64,000 nucleotides of DNA from Thalassobacillus sp043497085 (GCA_043497085.1 JBIEKI010000001.1); one strand, 5' to 3'; positions 24,200-33,216 are shown, counted from the stretch's first letter. Notes: generated from the sequence alone by a model not told the origin. Program-made: numbers and translations.

Positions 24200-25450
24200 A
24201 TGAATAACCATGTAAGCCTTTCCCATGCCCTTCAGTTCCCTTATGTCCCTACGACTGGAAAAGATTCGATGTATATTCTCCTGGAACTGTCTGCTGATGA
24301 TGTGAAAGAAATGAATCGTTCTCCAATAAATCTATCGGTTGTACTTGACCGCAGCGGTTCCATGACAGGCAAGCCGCTTCACTATTGCAAAGAGGCGAGT
24401 AAGTTTGTCGTCAATCAGTTATCGGAGCAGGACCTGATGAATATGGTCGTTTTCGATGGCGATGTAGAAACCGTGTTTGATGCCCAGCCAGTCACCCATA
24501 AAGATTTCTTGAAAAATAGGATCGATGCTATCGAAACAGGTGGGATAACCAATTTAAGCGGTGGAATGATTCAGGGGTGTCAAAATGTTTTGCAACAGCA
24601 GGTCGATAACTATGTCAACCGTGTATTGCTGCTGTCTGATGGAGTAGCCAACGCAGGAATTATAGACATCGACCAGCTGAAATATATTACCGAAGACTAT
24701 CATACAGCAGGCGCCGTCACAACGACCATGGGAGTCAGTGAGCACTTTGATGAAGAGTTGCTGGAAACAATCGCTGACGCAGGTAAGGGCAATTTTTATT
24801 TTATTGATGAAGTCGAAGAAATCCCTGCTATCTTTGCCAAAGAATTAGATGGTTTGTTATCTGTCATTGCCCAGAACGTGACATTGACCTTGCAGCCTGT
24901 CGACGGTGTAGTAATCAAAAGTGTCATGGGTTATGAACCTCGTGATACAGCACAAGGGGTAGAAATACGGTTGGGTGACATTTATGCCAAAGAAACAAAG
25001 TCACTCCTAATAGAATGCGCCATTCCATCCGGTGCTGAGGGGGATGCAGCGCTCATGCAGGTAACAGGGAAATTTATTGATGTAACAGAAGGGGCCAAAG
25101 CTTATTCTTTTGACCATCCAGTTTCAATCACCTATACCACAGACCTTGAAAAACTGTCAGAACCTAGTGATGCCAAGGTGGATAAAGAGGTAGAGGTAAC
25201 CAAGTCGGCGCAAACGCTGGAACAGGCTCTGCAATTATTTGATGAAGGAAATATCGAAGAAGGAAAGAATCTATTATATAGCAATGTCTCTCATATGGAA
25301 GACATGGCGAAAGAACTGGGCGACGAGGAATTAATGCAGGAATCTGCTGTTATGAAAGAGAAGCTGGCAGATTTCGATTATTCGAAACAAACGAGAAAAG
25401 CGTTGCACGCAGAGAAATATCGTCAAATGAAAAGAAGGAAGCGGAGCTGA
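24200..25450 (+). CDS. VWA-domain protein
   Basis: 416 residues, no signal peptide or membrane segment. A von Willebrand factor A domain occupies about 40-215, with the metal-ion-dependent adhesion site intact: DRSGSM (Asp50), the Thr in GGITNLSGG, and the Asp in LLLSDGVANAG. A beta-rich domain follows (about 225-330) and a helical C-terminus rich in Lys/Glu (EQALQLFDEGNIEEGKNLL, then KYRQMKRRKRS). VWA proteins bind partner proteins through the metal. Only 1 nt separates its stop from the extended nuclease reading frame, so the two form an operon. Confidence 0.8.
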   Translation: MNNHVSLSHALQFPYVPTTGKDSMYILLELSADDVKEMNRSPINLSVVLDRSGSMTGKPLHYCKEASKFVVNQLSEQDLMNMVVFDGDVETVFDAQPVTHKDFLKNRIDAIETGGITNLSGGMIQGCQNVLQQQVDNYVNRVLLLSDGVANAGIIDIDQLKYITEDYHTAGAVTTTMGVSEHFDEELLETIADAGKGNFYFIDEVEEIPAIFAKELDGLLSVIAQNVTLTLQPVDGVVIKSVMGYEPRDTAQGVEIRLGDIYAKETKSLLIECAIPSGAEGDAALMQVTGKFIDVTEGAKAYSFDHPVSITYTTDLEKLSEPSDAKVDKEVEVTKSAQTLEQALQLFDEGNIEEGKNLLYSNVSHMEDMAKELGDEELMQESAVMKEKLADFDYSKQTRKALHAEKYRQMKRRKRS

Positions 25451-25508
25451 TTTGAGACTATATTGGGAAGAGACTCCGGGGAAATTACCGGCTTCAGGAG
25501 GGATGCAT

Positions 25509-26426
25509 GTGTCGATGTTCAATCAGCAGCTTAAAAATGAACTTTTGTCTGTAACCACGGACCGTACGCATATTCAAACGATTCTATCAAGAGTAAGAAA
25601 GAACAAAACCAACGTTCAAAAAGATGAAAAAGCTTATTATGATAACGAAAAAGACCGCCAATCCATCGCTGATTATTACCGGGATATTGATTTTGACCAG
25701 GAGGATCAAGCAGAGCTCTTCCAAGCACTGGGGCGGCTTCTGGAAGAAACTCATACCAGGCAGGTTCGTTACGATCCAAGTGAATATGTCTATCCGTGGG
25801 TAGATTTACGCCCTGATGGGACGCTCAGGAGTGTTTATTCCGGTCACCAGCGTGACGCAGAAGAAGTAATCAAGGAAGACTATGAAACTTCTTTGAAGCG
25901 TACCCGGGAAATAGAGAAGTTAGAGAAGCACCCTGGTGGAGAGAAATTGGCGGGGATTGCTGCTGCATTCAAATATAACTGTGAGCACACTGTTCCCCAA
26001 TCCTGGTACAATGCCAAAGAACCAATGCGGGGCGATATCCACCAATTGTTCACATGCGATCCGGTCTGTAACTCGATCCGGAGCAACTATCCTTATCACG
26101 ACTTTCCTAATTATGACCCGGATCAGGTGGAAGCATCACGAATCGAAAAAGCATGCGGAAAAGCGGAAGATGGATTGTTCGAGCCAGAGTATGCAAAAGG
26201 AGCCGTGGCAAGGGCCATGCTTTACTTCCTGCTTCGCTACCCCGATAAAATCGAAGCTTCCCATTTGAAGACAATCGATATTGAACTGCTGCAGGCATGG
26301 CACCAGACATATCCGCCAACCATCTATGAACGCCACCGTAATCAGGCGATCCAGGAAATCCAGGGCAACCGCAATCCTTATATTGATTTTCCCGATGAAA
26401 TGACCAAAAGAAAAACCTGTATCTAA
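25509..26426 (+). CDS. Endonuclease I (EndA/NucM-like) family nuclease
   Basis: 305 residues with the Endonuclease_1 fold (His-Me finger): YNCEHTVPQSWY (about 159-170, catalytic His), RGDIHQLFTCDPVCNSIRSNYPY, and later YPPTIYERHRNQAIQEIQGNRNPYID, all typical. Family members cleave DNA or RNA non-specifically and are usually secreted; B. subtilis YurI is an example. This one has no signal peptide. The start is uncertain: GTG at 25509 is 7 nt from AGGAGG; ATG at 25515 is 13 nt; ATG at 25503 is too close. It is paired with a VWA gene. Confidence 0.82.
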   Translation: MSMFNQQLKNELLSVTTDRTHIQTILSRVRKNKTNVQKDEKAYYDNEKDRQSIADYYRDIDFDQEDQAELFQALGRLLEETHTRQVRYDPSEYVYPWVDLRPDGTLRSVYSGHQRDAEEVIKEDYETSLKRTREIEKLEKHPGGEKLAGIAAAFKYNCEHTVPQSWYNAKEPMRGDIHQLFTCDPVCNSIRSNYPYHDFPNYDPDQVEASRIEKACGKAEDGLFEPEYAKGAVARAMLYFLLRYPDKIEASHLKTIDIELLQAWHQTYPPTIYERHRNQAIQEIQGNRNPYIDFPDEMTKRKTCI

Positions 26427-26474
26427 ACAGCATTTGAAAGTTCTCAGTGGTTAAAAACAGAATTGTTCTCACGT

Positions 26475-26515
26475 AAATAAGGAAGACGCTAAGGAAAATA
26501 GCGTCTTCCTTATTT
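26475..26515. terminator. Bidirectional terminator after the nuclease gene
   Basis: AAATAAGGAAGACGCT / AGCGTCTTCCTTATTT perfect 16-bp stem. It ends 1 bp before a parS site. Confidence 0.92.
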
Positions 26516-26516
26516 G

Positions 26517-26532
26517 TGTTCCACGTGAAACA
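26517..26532. other. parS site 1 (ParB/Spo0J binding)
   Basis: TGTTCCACGTGAAACA is a perfect 16-bp match to the Bacillus parS consensus TGTTNCACGTGAAACA. It lies between a terminator and the stop codon of the reductase-like gene. Confidence 0.95.
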
Positions 26533-26535
26533 ATT

Positions 26536-27204
26536 TTAAAGTTTTTCTTTGAACTCCTTGGCAATCTCCTGTCCGAAATGGCCGAGTTTCCCATTGCTGT
26601 ATGAGCGAATCACTTCCGGGGCCAGGGAGGTTAAAGCTCTTTCTTTATATTCCATCGGGAGGTTCTTTCTTTCAAATTCTAATTCAATCTCAACGGCTGC
26701 TTTGATTGCCTGGTAAGTAGCCATCTTATTGACGTTGATCACTACATCTTCATCATCCTTTTTTACTTCTCCAACGTAACGGAAAACGTTCAAAAGAGCT
26801 GCAGGAAGCTGTTGCTCTGTAATAAATAAGCCGTTTCCGTGCTCTGATAAATCAGCGGCATGCCCCATGAACTTCAAACCTGCAATCTTCCTATCTGGAA
26901 GTTCCTTTCTCACTTCTTCAGTACTTAACGAAGTGGCCATGTTGATGAATAGGGTATCCGTGTTTTTCCTCTCCTGGAGAAATGGAATGATCCGGTTAGC
27001 AGGGAGCGCTAAGAGCATGACGTCCAATTCAGTGATATCTTTTTCTTTTAGCAGGAAACCATTCGTATAGTGGCTGATGAAACTTTCTGCTTTTGCCTGA
27101 TGAGGATGATAGATGCCGATGGAAATATTATGTTTCTCCCATTGGCTCATCATCGCGCTTCCAAGTTTACCGATGCCTGCCAGGCCAATTTTTATTTGTA
27201 CCAT
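26536..27204 (-). CDS. NAD(P)-binding reductase-like protein (ProC/F420-reductase fold)
   Basis: 222 residues. N-terminal Rossmann fold IGLAGIGKLGSAMM (about 5-18) with no acidic residue typical of NAD preference at the second strand end (GIYHPHQ), then MLLALPANRIIPFL and INMATSLSTEEV. This is the layout of pyrroline-5-carboxylate reductase and related dehydrogenases. The C-terminal helical dimerisation domain is shorter and divergent, so proline synthesis is not secure. ATG preceded by AAAGGAGAG. Monocistronic. Confidence 0.65.
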   Translation of the reverse strand: MVQIKIGLAGIGKLGSAMMSQWEKHNISIGIYHPHQAKAESFISHYTNGFLLKEKDITELDVMLLALPANRIIPFLQERKNTDTLFINMATSLSTEEVRKELPDRKIAGLKFMGHAADLSEHGNGLFITEQQLPAALLNVFRYVGEVKKDDEDVVINVNKMATYQAIKAAVEIELEFERKNLPMEYKERALTSLAPEVIRSYSNGKLGHFGQEIAKEFKEKL

Positions 27205-27391
27205 GAGAATAATCTCTCCTTTTTTGCTTACCTACTCTCATTATACAGATGTCCATACAAATTTTTCACTTATCATGGTCGTAACGGCCTATTGTTATCG
27301 GACAAACGTTCTGTTTTTAAAATTTGCAAAGGAGACTGCAGAAAAAGGAAGAATTAAGTAGAATAATCTAGAATTTAAAGGAGGAATTTCA

Positions 27392-28603
27392 TTGAGAAAA
27401 AAGAACAAATTCGCATTACTGTGCAGTTCCGTCGTACTTACAGCTGGTTTAGCCGCTCCTGTTTATGCAGATTCTCATGGTACTAACCCTGGTACACCAG
27501 AAAACCAGGAGTATTCGATTGGTGGTTTTATCAGCCATGCAGAATTAAGTAATAAGCTTGCTCAAATTGAAAAGAGCAGTCAAGGCACGGTGGATGTGGA
27601 AGTGGCCGGTTTCTCCAACCAGGGGCGTGAAATATATACAGCAACTGTTGGAACTGGCGATAAAGTTCTGTTGCTTCAAAGTGAAATTCACGGCAATGAA
27701 AAAACAGGTACAGCTGCATTGCTGAACTTGCTGCAGAATTTCGGTTCTAATAACTCCCCTGAGATAAAGAAGATTCTTGAGGAAGTGACTATCGTAGCCA
27801 TGCCGATGATCAACCCGGATGCAACAGAATTGAATCGCCGGGGGAACGATATGACATGGGAAGAGGTCGTGGAAGATTTTCCGCAGCTGGAAGGTGCTGA
27901 GCCATCCTGGAACTATTATACGTATACGAATCAATATTGGGATTATGCTTCACAGCCTGGTTTTGATGTCAATCGTGATTTTAACCCTGATTTAGATTAT
28001 CAGCCACAACCAGCCGACTTTCCTGCAGATTCCACACAGCCCGGCTGGTACATTACTCCGGAAGCTCAGACGGTACGAGATGTTTATAAAGGTTTGATGG
28101 ATGAGTATGGGAAGGTAGAAGCGTTTGTCGATCTGCACCATCAAGGGCAATATTATATGGAAGGCAGTGATGATAAAGTAACGCTTTCTATCTCCGGAGA
28201 TTTTATTCCAGACCCGGAAAGTGAAGAAGGAGAAAAATACAGTGAGTATGCGGACACCTATAATGAAGAACTTTCAAAGCAATTGAATCTGGCTGCTTAT
28301 GATGCCTTGCAACAACGAGGGAACTCACCATTTGATAATATAACCCTTTACCCACAAAATTTGGACCTTCCTGGTACAGCACTCGGCTCTTTTGCGCTGA
28401 ATGGAAGTGGGGCAGTGCTGTTTGAAGTGACCGGGCAAACACAGAGTTATGGTCAAAAGAAACGAGGTCAGCTGGTGGAAGCAGTGGAAACCGGGGTGTA
28501 CGGTATCATTAGTCAGGTTGCTAGTGGAGAAGTTTATAACCTCGACCCTGACCGCTACGATGATATTCCATTGACAGATCGCGATCAAGACTATGGTTTC
28601 TAA
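27392..28603 (+). CDS. Secreted M14 family zinc carboxypeptidase
   Basis: 403 residues. A signal peptide (RKKNKFALLCSSVVLTAGLAAPVYA) is followed by a Pro/Asn-rich stretch and the M14 domain. Zinc ligands are in SEIHGNEKTG (His and Glu of HxxE) and the His pair of FVDLHHQGQ. The substrate Arg/Asn region is FDVNRDFNPD, and the catalytic Glu lies in AVLFEVTGQTQ. The start is TTG with AAAGGAGG about 5 nt upstream. Likely an extracellular peptidase releasing C-terminal amino acids. A terminator follows. Confidence 0.88.
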   Translation: MRKKNKFALLCSSVVLTAGLAAPVYADSHGTNPGTPENQEYSIGGFISHAELSNKLAQIEKSSQGTVDVEVAGFSNQGREIYTATVGTGDKVLLLQSEIHGNEKTGTAALLNLLQNFGSNNSPEIKKILEEVTIVAMPMINPDATELNRRGNDMTWEEVVEDFPQLEGAEPSWNYYTYTNQYWDYASQPGFDVNRDFNPDLDYQPQPADFPADSTQPGWYITPEAQTVRDVYKGLMDEYGKVEAFVDLHHQGQYYMEGSDDKVTLSISGDFIPDPESEEGEKYSEYADTYNEELSKQLNLAAYDALQQRGNSPFDNITLYPQNLDLPGTALGSFALNGSGAVLFEVTGQTQSYGQKKRGQLVEAVETGVYGIISQVASGEVYNLDPDRYDDIPLTDRDQDYGF

Positions 28604-28620
28604 AAAATAATAAGAATATA

Positions 28621-28654
28621 AGAAAACAGACCTGCCACACGCGGGTCTGTTTTC
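28621..28654. terminator. Bidirectional terminator between carboxypeptidase and LOG gene
   Basis: AGAAAACAGACC / GGGTCTGTTTTCT stem, shared by the two converging genes. Confidence 0.9.
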
Positions 28655-29239
28655 TTATGTTTGTTCTTCCGAGATATAAGTCCTTGTCCCGGAAGGAGCA
28701 TCATAATTCTGTAATTGATGAATCAGTCCTTTTGGGTCGCTGTCTACAAGTGCCATCGTCCGGTGTTTCTCTGCTAAAAAATGTTCCCTTGCCATATGGT
28801 TGAATAACGCAACGAGCGGCTCGTAATACTGATTGATATTAAATAGACCGAACGGTTTTCGATGAAGCCCGAGCTGCGCCCAGGTGAAAATCTCGAAAAA
28901 CTCTTCCATTGTACCCGCACCGCCGGGCATCACGATAAAACCATCGGCAAGCTCTGCCATTTTCGCTTTTCTCTCATGCATCGAGTCAACTACAATCAGT
29001 TCGGATAAGTGCTGGTGGGTATGTTCTTTCTGATCCAGAAAACCTGGCATGACCCCAACGGCTTGTCCACCTGCTTCAAGCACGGCGTCTGCAATTGTTC
29101 CCATCATGCCGACACTTGCCCCGCCGTAAACGAGGGTAATATTTTCTCTTGCCAATTCTTTTCCCAGTGCCTTGGCACCTTCTGCATATACTTCCGAAGC
29201 TCCCATGCTGGCTCCGCAAAATACTGCGATCTTGTCCAT
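28655..29239 (-). CDS. LOG family protein (nucleoside 5'-monophosphate phosphoribohydrolase)
   Basis: 194 residues of the TIGR00730 / LOG family, Rossmann-like cytoplasmic enzymes that release the base from AMP or cytokinin ribotides. The signature PGGAGTMEEFFE is complete, and the N-terminal IAVFCGASMGAS and VYGGASVGMMGTIADAVL nucleotide-binding segments are present. Length is typical (B. subtilis YvdD 191 residues). ATG with GGAGGGAG upstream. Confidence 0.93.
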   Translation of the reverse strand: MDKIAVFCGASMGASEVYAEGAKALGKELARENITLVYGGASVGMMGTIADAVLEAGGQAVGVMPGFLDQKEHTHQHLSELIVVDSMHERKAKMAELADGFIVMPGGAGTMEEFFEIFTWAQLGLHRKPFGLFNINQYYEPLVALFNHMAREHFLAEKHRTMALVDSDPKGLIHQLQNYDAPSGTRTYISEEQT

Positions 29240-29448
29240 TATGCTCCCTCCTCTGTAATCAGCACCTTATTTTATTCTTACACTAATTCTATGCCATAAA
29301 ACCGTAAACCTTTCAAAAAAGAAAACTATTTTCGCTTATGTTGAACTATTCTATTTTGTCACCTTTTTCCTTACCTAAGTTTAGTAGACAATAGAAGTGG
29401 AATGGAATAGGGAGGTTTAAAAATTAGAGACAAAAGGAGGGCATTGGA

Positions 29449-30192
29449 ATGCCTAATTTACAAGATAAAGTAGTAATCATTACGGGAGCTTCCAGCGGAA
29501 TTGGAGAAGAAACCGCTAAAGAACTATCTTCTAAAGGTGCCAAATTGGTTTTGGCAGCACGAAGAGAGGAACGCTTGCAGGAGTTGAAAGATAAAATCAA
29601 TCAAGATGGGGGAGAAGCCACTTACAAGGCAACCGACGTCACCAGCCACGAGGAAATGGAAAAACTCGCAGAACATGCAATTGATGAATTTGGGCAAATT
29701 GATGCCCTGGTGAACAATGCCGGGCTGATGCCTTTATCCTTATTGAACAAACAAAAAGTGGACGAATGGGATAAAATGATCGACGTTAACATTCGCGGTG
29801 TACTTTACGGAATTAACGCTGTACTTCCGCATATGCGGGAACGTAAACAGGGCCATATCATCAACCTGTCATCGGTGGCAGGGCATGTCGTCTTCCCTGG
29901 CAGCGCGGTATACAGTGCCACCAAGTTTGCGGTTCGTGCCATCACTGATGGTCTGCGTATGGAAGAATCGAAAAACAGCAACATCCGGGCAACCATCATT
30001 TCACCAGGCGCAGTTTCTACAGAACTGACGTCAACCATTACAGATGATGATCTGAAATCCGGTGTTGATGACCTTTATGATATGGCGATTCAGCCAGACA
30101 GCATTGCGAGAACGATCCGTTTCGCACTGGAAGAACCAGCCGAAGTAGCCATCAACGAAATCGTCGTCCGCCCAACCGAACAGGAAATGTAA
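29449..30192 (+). CDS. Short-chain dehydrogenase/reductase (classical SDR)
   Basis: 247 residues. Cofactor motif TGASSGIGE (about 12-20), LAARREER favouring NADP, NNAG at about 88, catalytic Ser (NLSSVAG) and YSATK (Tyr/Lys). ISPGAVSTEL follows, and the protein resembles the YdfG/clavulanate-dehydrogenase-like group acting on 3-hydroxy acids or aldehydes. Substrate unknown. AAAGGAGGG precedes ATG. A hairpin follows without a T tract. Confidence 0.92.
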   Translation: MPNLQDKVVIITGASSGIGEETAKELSSKGAKLVLAARREERLQELKDKINQDGGEATYKATDVTSHEEMEKLAEHAIDEFGQIDALVNNAGLMPLSLLNKQKVDEWDKMIDVNIRGVLYGINAVLPHMRERKQGHIINLSSVAGHVVFPGSAVYSATKFAVRAITDGLRMEESKNSNIRATIISPGAVSTELTSTITDDDLKSGVDDLYDMAIQPDSIARTIRFALEEPAEVAINEIVVRPTEQEM

Positions 30193-30202
30193 AGAAGTGA
30201 TT

Positions 30203-30238
30203 ACCCCAGGTCCTCCAAATTTTGGAGGACCTGGGGTA
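30203..30238 (+). terminator. Strong hairpin after the SDR gene
   Basis: ACCCCAGGTCCTCC / GGAGGACCTGGGGT, a 14-bp perfect stem with a 7-nt loop but no T run on either strand, so intrinsic termination is less certain. Confidence 0.6.
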
Positions 30239-30273
30239 TGATGTGAGTGGAATAAATGATAAGGGGGAGTTGA

Positions 30274-30816
30274 ATGTTTACATTTAAAATCGATGAAGAA
30301 ATCTCGCTGAAATTGCCCGAAGTCTCCGACGCAGAGCGGGTTTTTGAATTAACCGATCGTTCACGCCACTATTTACGTGAGTGGCTGCCATGGGTTGATG
30401 GAACGAAGAAAGTGGCAGATACAAAGAGTTTTATCCAATTAACGAGAAGAGGCTACATAGATAACAAAAGCATGACAACGTTCATTATGTATAAAGGAGA
30501 AATCGTCGGTACTGCTGGATTCAATGAAATAGACTGGACCAACAAAATCGCCTATATTGGTTACTGGCTTGGAGAAGAATATCAAGGTAACGGTATTATG
30601 ACCAGAGTAGCAAAAGCATTGACCGATTATGCTTTCAAAGAATTGGGGATGAATCGGGTGGATATTAAAGCAGCAGCAGGAAATAAGAAAAGCCGGGCGG
30701 TTCCTGAACGCTTAGGATATGTTGAGGAGGGAAGAATCAGACAAGCAGAATGGCTGTATGACCATTATGTCGACCATGTGGTATATGGCATGCTGGCAGA
30801 GGAATGGAAAAAATAA
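30274..30816 (+). CDS. GNAT N-acetyltransferase, RimJ/RimL (YdaF-like) type
   Basis: 180 residues. ISLKLPEVSDAERVFELTDRSRHYLREWLPWV is the typical N-terminus of the RimJ/RimL/YdaF group. The acetyl-CoA loop GYWLGEEYQGNGIMTRVAKALTDYAF (about 95-120) and the Asn-rich MNRVDIKAAAGNKKSRAVPERLGYVEEG motif follow. The family acetylates N-termini of ribosomal proteins or other amines; the target is unknown. GGGGGAG precedes ATG. Confidence 0.9.
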   Translation: MFTFKIDEEISLKLPEVSDAERVFELTDRSRHYLREWLPWVDGTKKVADTKSFIQLTRRGYIDNKSMTTFIMYKGEIVGTAGFNEIDWTNKIAYIGYWLGEEYQGNGIMTRVAKALTDYAFKELGMNRVDIKAAAGNKKSRAVPERLGYVEEGRIRQAEWLYDHYVDHVVYGMLAEEWKK

Positions 30817-30870
30817 AATGGCTCACTCCGAAGCAAACAAATAATGGAGGATCCAGGGTGGCCAAAAGAA

Positions 30871-30898
30871 AAAGCCAGGGCACATGCCCTGGCTTTAA
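30871..30898. terminator. Bidirectional hairpin terminator
   Basis: AAAGCCAGGGC / GCCCTGGCTTT with a 4-nt loop, between the converging GNAT and NlpC/P60 genes. Confidence 0.88.
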
Positions 30899-30908
30899 GT
30901 GTCACGAT

Positions 30909-31703
30909 TTATTGAAAAGATTTGACGCCGAGATAATGATCTTGCCAGTAATCGATGGTGATGTCGGCTACTTCTACACCGTCAGATCCAGCGTGGATCA
31001 TCTTGTTATCGCCGATATAGATACCGCTGTGGGAAGCTCCTTCAGTATCATACGTACCTTCGAAGAAGATGACATCCCCGACTTTTGGAGATTCTACAGT
31101 AGTACCGTTATTCAACCACATGTCACTTTCTTTTCTGTCCAGTTCAACGCCGACTTGCGCGAATACATACTGGATGAACCCGCTGCTGTCAAAGCCGTCC
31201 GGAGTAGTACCGCCCCATACATAAGGTGTACCGATTAAGCTTTCTGCGATAGATACGACATCAGAAGAGGAAGCTGCATCCTCAGAAGAAGTATCTTCAT
31301 CTAATGAAACTGTTTCAGTCTCTGCAGTTTCATTATCAGTTGTGCTGTTTAATGCTGCCAATGTGTTTGGACCAGCGATTCCATCAACAGCAAGACCTTG
31401 GTCTGCCTGAAAGTCTTTTACTGCGTCTTCTGTAATCGGACCAAATATTCCATCAAGGTTATATGTATAATAACCCTGATCTTCCAGTTCCGTCTGTAGT
31501 GCTTCTACTTCCTGGCCGCGGTCGCCTTTATCAAGGAATGATGTTTCGACTTGTTGATTGTCAGAAACACTTGTATCTGTATCTCCTGCAGATGGGTCAG
31601 CTTTTGCAAAAGCGCCGTCACTTAGAACAGGCGTGAATGCCAGTGACGTAACCAAAGCGGTTGAGACAACATATTTTCTTACCGAAAGTTTTGAAGTGTA
31701 CAT
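30909..31703 (-). CDS. Secreted NlpC/P60-domain protein with catalytic Cys replaced by Ser
   Basis: 264 residues: signal peptide (about 1-33), a peptidoglycan-binding PG_binding_1 domain (LDKGDRGQEVEALQTELEDQ to VDGIAGPNTLAALN, about 57-119), an acidic linker, and an NlpC/P60 domain (about 148-264). D,L-endopeptidases of this C40 family have FDCSGF. Here it reads FDSSGF, so the nucleophile position (173) is Ser, encoded AGC. The other catalytic residues are present: His225 (HSGIYIG) and His237 (IHAG). It may be a non-catalytic cell-wall-binding protein. ATG with AGGAGGAA upstream. Confidence 0.87.
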   Translation of the reverse strand: MYTSKLSVRKYVVSTALVTSLAFTPVLSDGAFAKADPSAGDTDTSVSDNQQVETSFLDKGDRGQEVEALQTELEDQGYYTYNLDGIFGPITEDAVKDFQADQGLAVDGIAGPNTLAALNSTTDNETAETETVSLDEDTSSEDAASSSDVVSIAESLIGTPYVWGGTTPDGFDSSGFIQYVFAQVGVELDRKESDMWLNNGTTVESPKVGDVIFFEGTYDTEGASHSGIYIGDNKMIHAGSDGVEVADITIDYWQDHYLGVKSFQ

Positions 31704-31888
31704 GAAATTCCTCCTAGAGAGTATTCGTGTTGTTGAAGCTTGTCGAAGTATGTCTTTCGCAAGCCAATTCCTAGTCTAACAGACGAATACTGTAAAGAGG
31801 TTTCACTGACATTAAGCTAAGATAATAATAGTTTTACAAGAAATAATAGGTAATAAAACCATTTATATTACTGCCTTCCTGCAAAAGG

Positions 31889-31914
31889 AAAGCCACCCTA
31901 TTTAAGGAGTGGCG
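31889..31914 (-). terminator. Weak terminator of the PaaI gene
   Basis: GCCAC / GTGGC short stem with a 12-nt loop just after the stop codon on the minus strand. Confidence 0.4.
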
Positions 31915-31925
31915 GTGTAAATCTA

Positions 31926-32405
31926 TTATTTACCGAATGATTCCGGCATCAAGGCAGCGACTACTTCTCCTTTGGAACAAAGGACATCCCCCGCATACAC
32001 TTCTGTATGTACTTTGAATTTCTTGGGGTGGATTTCTTCTACCTTACCGACAGCTTTCAACGGAACATCCTGCGGGGTAGGTTTCAGAAATTTCACATCA
32101 AGAGAAGCCGTTACAAAACGCGGTGCATCTACGCCGTCACCAGGCTCATGCCCATTTTTTCGATGTAAGGCTAAAGCAGCTGACCCTGTTCCATGACAGT
32201 CGATCAAGGAAGCTGTCAGCCCGCCATACACAAAACCTGGCACAGCCGTATGTTCCGGGCGTGGCGTGTAAACCGTCACTGTATGATCTCCATCCCATCC
32301 TGTTCGGAAGTGATGGCCCTCTTTGTTCAGCCTTCCACATCCATAACACCAGGAAAAGTCGTCTGGATAAACATCCTGAATCGCGTTTTCCACCTGTTTT
32401 GTCAA
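31926..32405 (-). CDS. PaaI-type hotdog thioesterase
   Basis: 159 residues with a single hotdog fold of the PaaI/YigI thioesterase group. HTAVPGFVYGGLTASLIDCHGTGSAALA (about 52-79) is the active-site helix, and the N-terminal CYGCGRLNKEGHHF is typical of this subgroup. VTASLDVKFLKPTPQ forms the dimer strand. It hydrolyses acyl-CoA thioesters; the acyl group is unknown. TTG start with AAAGGAGGG 7 nt upstream. Confidence 0.87.
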   Translation of the reverse strand: MTKQVENAIQDVYPDDFSWCYGCGRLNKEGHHFRTGWDGDHTVTVYTPRPEHTAVPGFVYGGLTASLIDCHGTGSAALALHRKNGHEPGDGVDAPRFVTASLDVKFLKPTPQDVPLKAVGKVEEIHPKKFKVHTEVYAGDVLCSKGEVVAALMPESFGK

Positions 32406-32676
32406 TAGATTTCCCTCCTTTTTCTTTCAGTATAGCATGAAAAAGGAGATTGCTAGGATACAGCACCAACCAGCCAGAGCATCAATGGAACGGTAATTAA
32501 GCTGGTTTTGATAAATTTCTATGTTAACTATCTGATCGATAAGATTAAGAGGGGCAGTTAAATGAATGCTGAGAACTGCCTGTACTTTACTGGTGTATCT
32601 TATGATATGCTCATACTATCAATATTTTCCAATGTACTAGAGTATAGTTTTTTAGATAAAGGAGCGACATATAGAA

Positions 32677-33195
32677 ATGCCTGTAACGATAAAAAAGTGT
32701 GCTTTTGAAGACTTACGCCAACTTCAGGAAATTAGTTATGAAACCTTTCAGGAGACATTCAAGCATCAGAATTCTCCAGAAAGTATGAATGCCTATTTGG
32801 AAAAGGCATTTAACTTGAATCAAGTAGAAAAGGAATTATCCAACCTTTCCTCGCAATTCTTTTTTGTGTATTTTAATCATGAAGTCGCCGGGTACTTAAA
32901 AGTCAATATTAACGATGCACAGTCGGAAGACATGGGCGAGGACGCACTTGAAATAGAGAGAATTTATATCATAAACAACTTTCAAAAACATGGACTTGGT
33001 AAATATCTTTTGAATAAAGCTATGGAAATAGCATGGAATGAAAACAAACAGAAAATCTGGCTGGGAGTTTGGGAAAAAAATGAAAATGCCATTGCTTTTT
33101 ACAAGAAAATGGGTTTTGTTCAAACAGGAGCCCATTCTTTTTATATGGGAGATGAAAAACAGACGGATATCATCATGACCAAAAGACTCCGATAA
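32677..33195 (+). CDS. paiA: PaiA-type GNAT polyamine acetyltransferase
   Basis: 172 residues. ETFQETFKHQNSPESMNAYL near residue 22 and the acetyl-CoA loop ERIYIINNFQKHGLGKYLLNKAMEIA (about 96-121) match PaiA. Also present are IWLGVWEKNENAIAFYKKMGFV. PaiA acetylates spermidine/spermine and, with PaiB, represses sporulation and degradative enzyme genes in B. subtilis. paiB follows 21 nt downstream, as in B. subtilis. ATG preceded by AAAGGAGCG. Confidence 0.92.
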   Translation: MPVTIKKCAFEDLRQLQEISYETFQETFKHQNSPESMNAYLEKAFNLNQVEKELSNLSSQFFFVYFNHEVAGYLKVNINDAQSEDMGEDALEIERIYIINNFQKHGLGKYLLNKAMEIAWNENKQKIWLGVWEKNENAIAFYKKMGFVQTGAHSFYMGDEKQTDIIMTKRLR

Positions 33196-33216
33196 CTCCT
33201 CGAAAGGTGGACTGTT

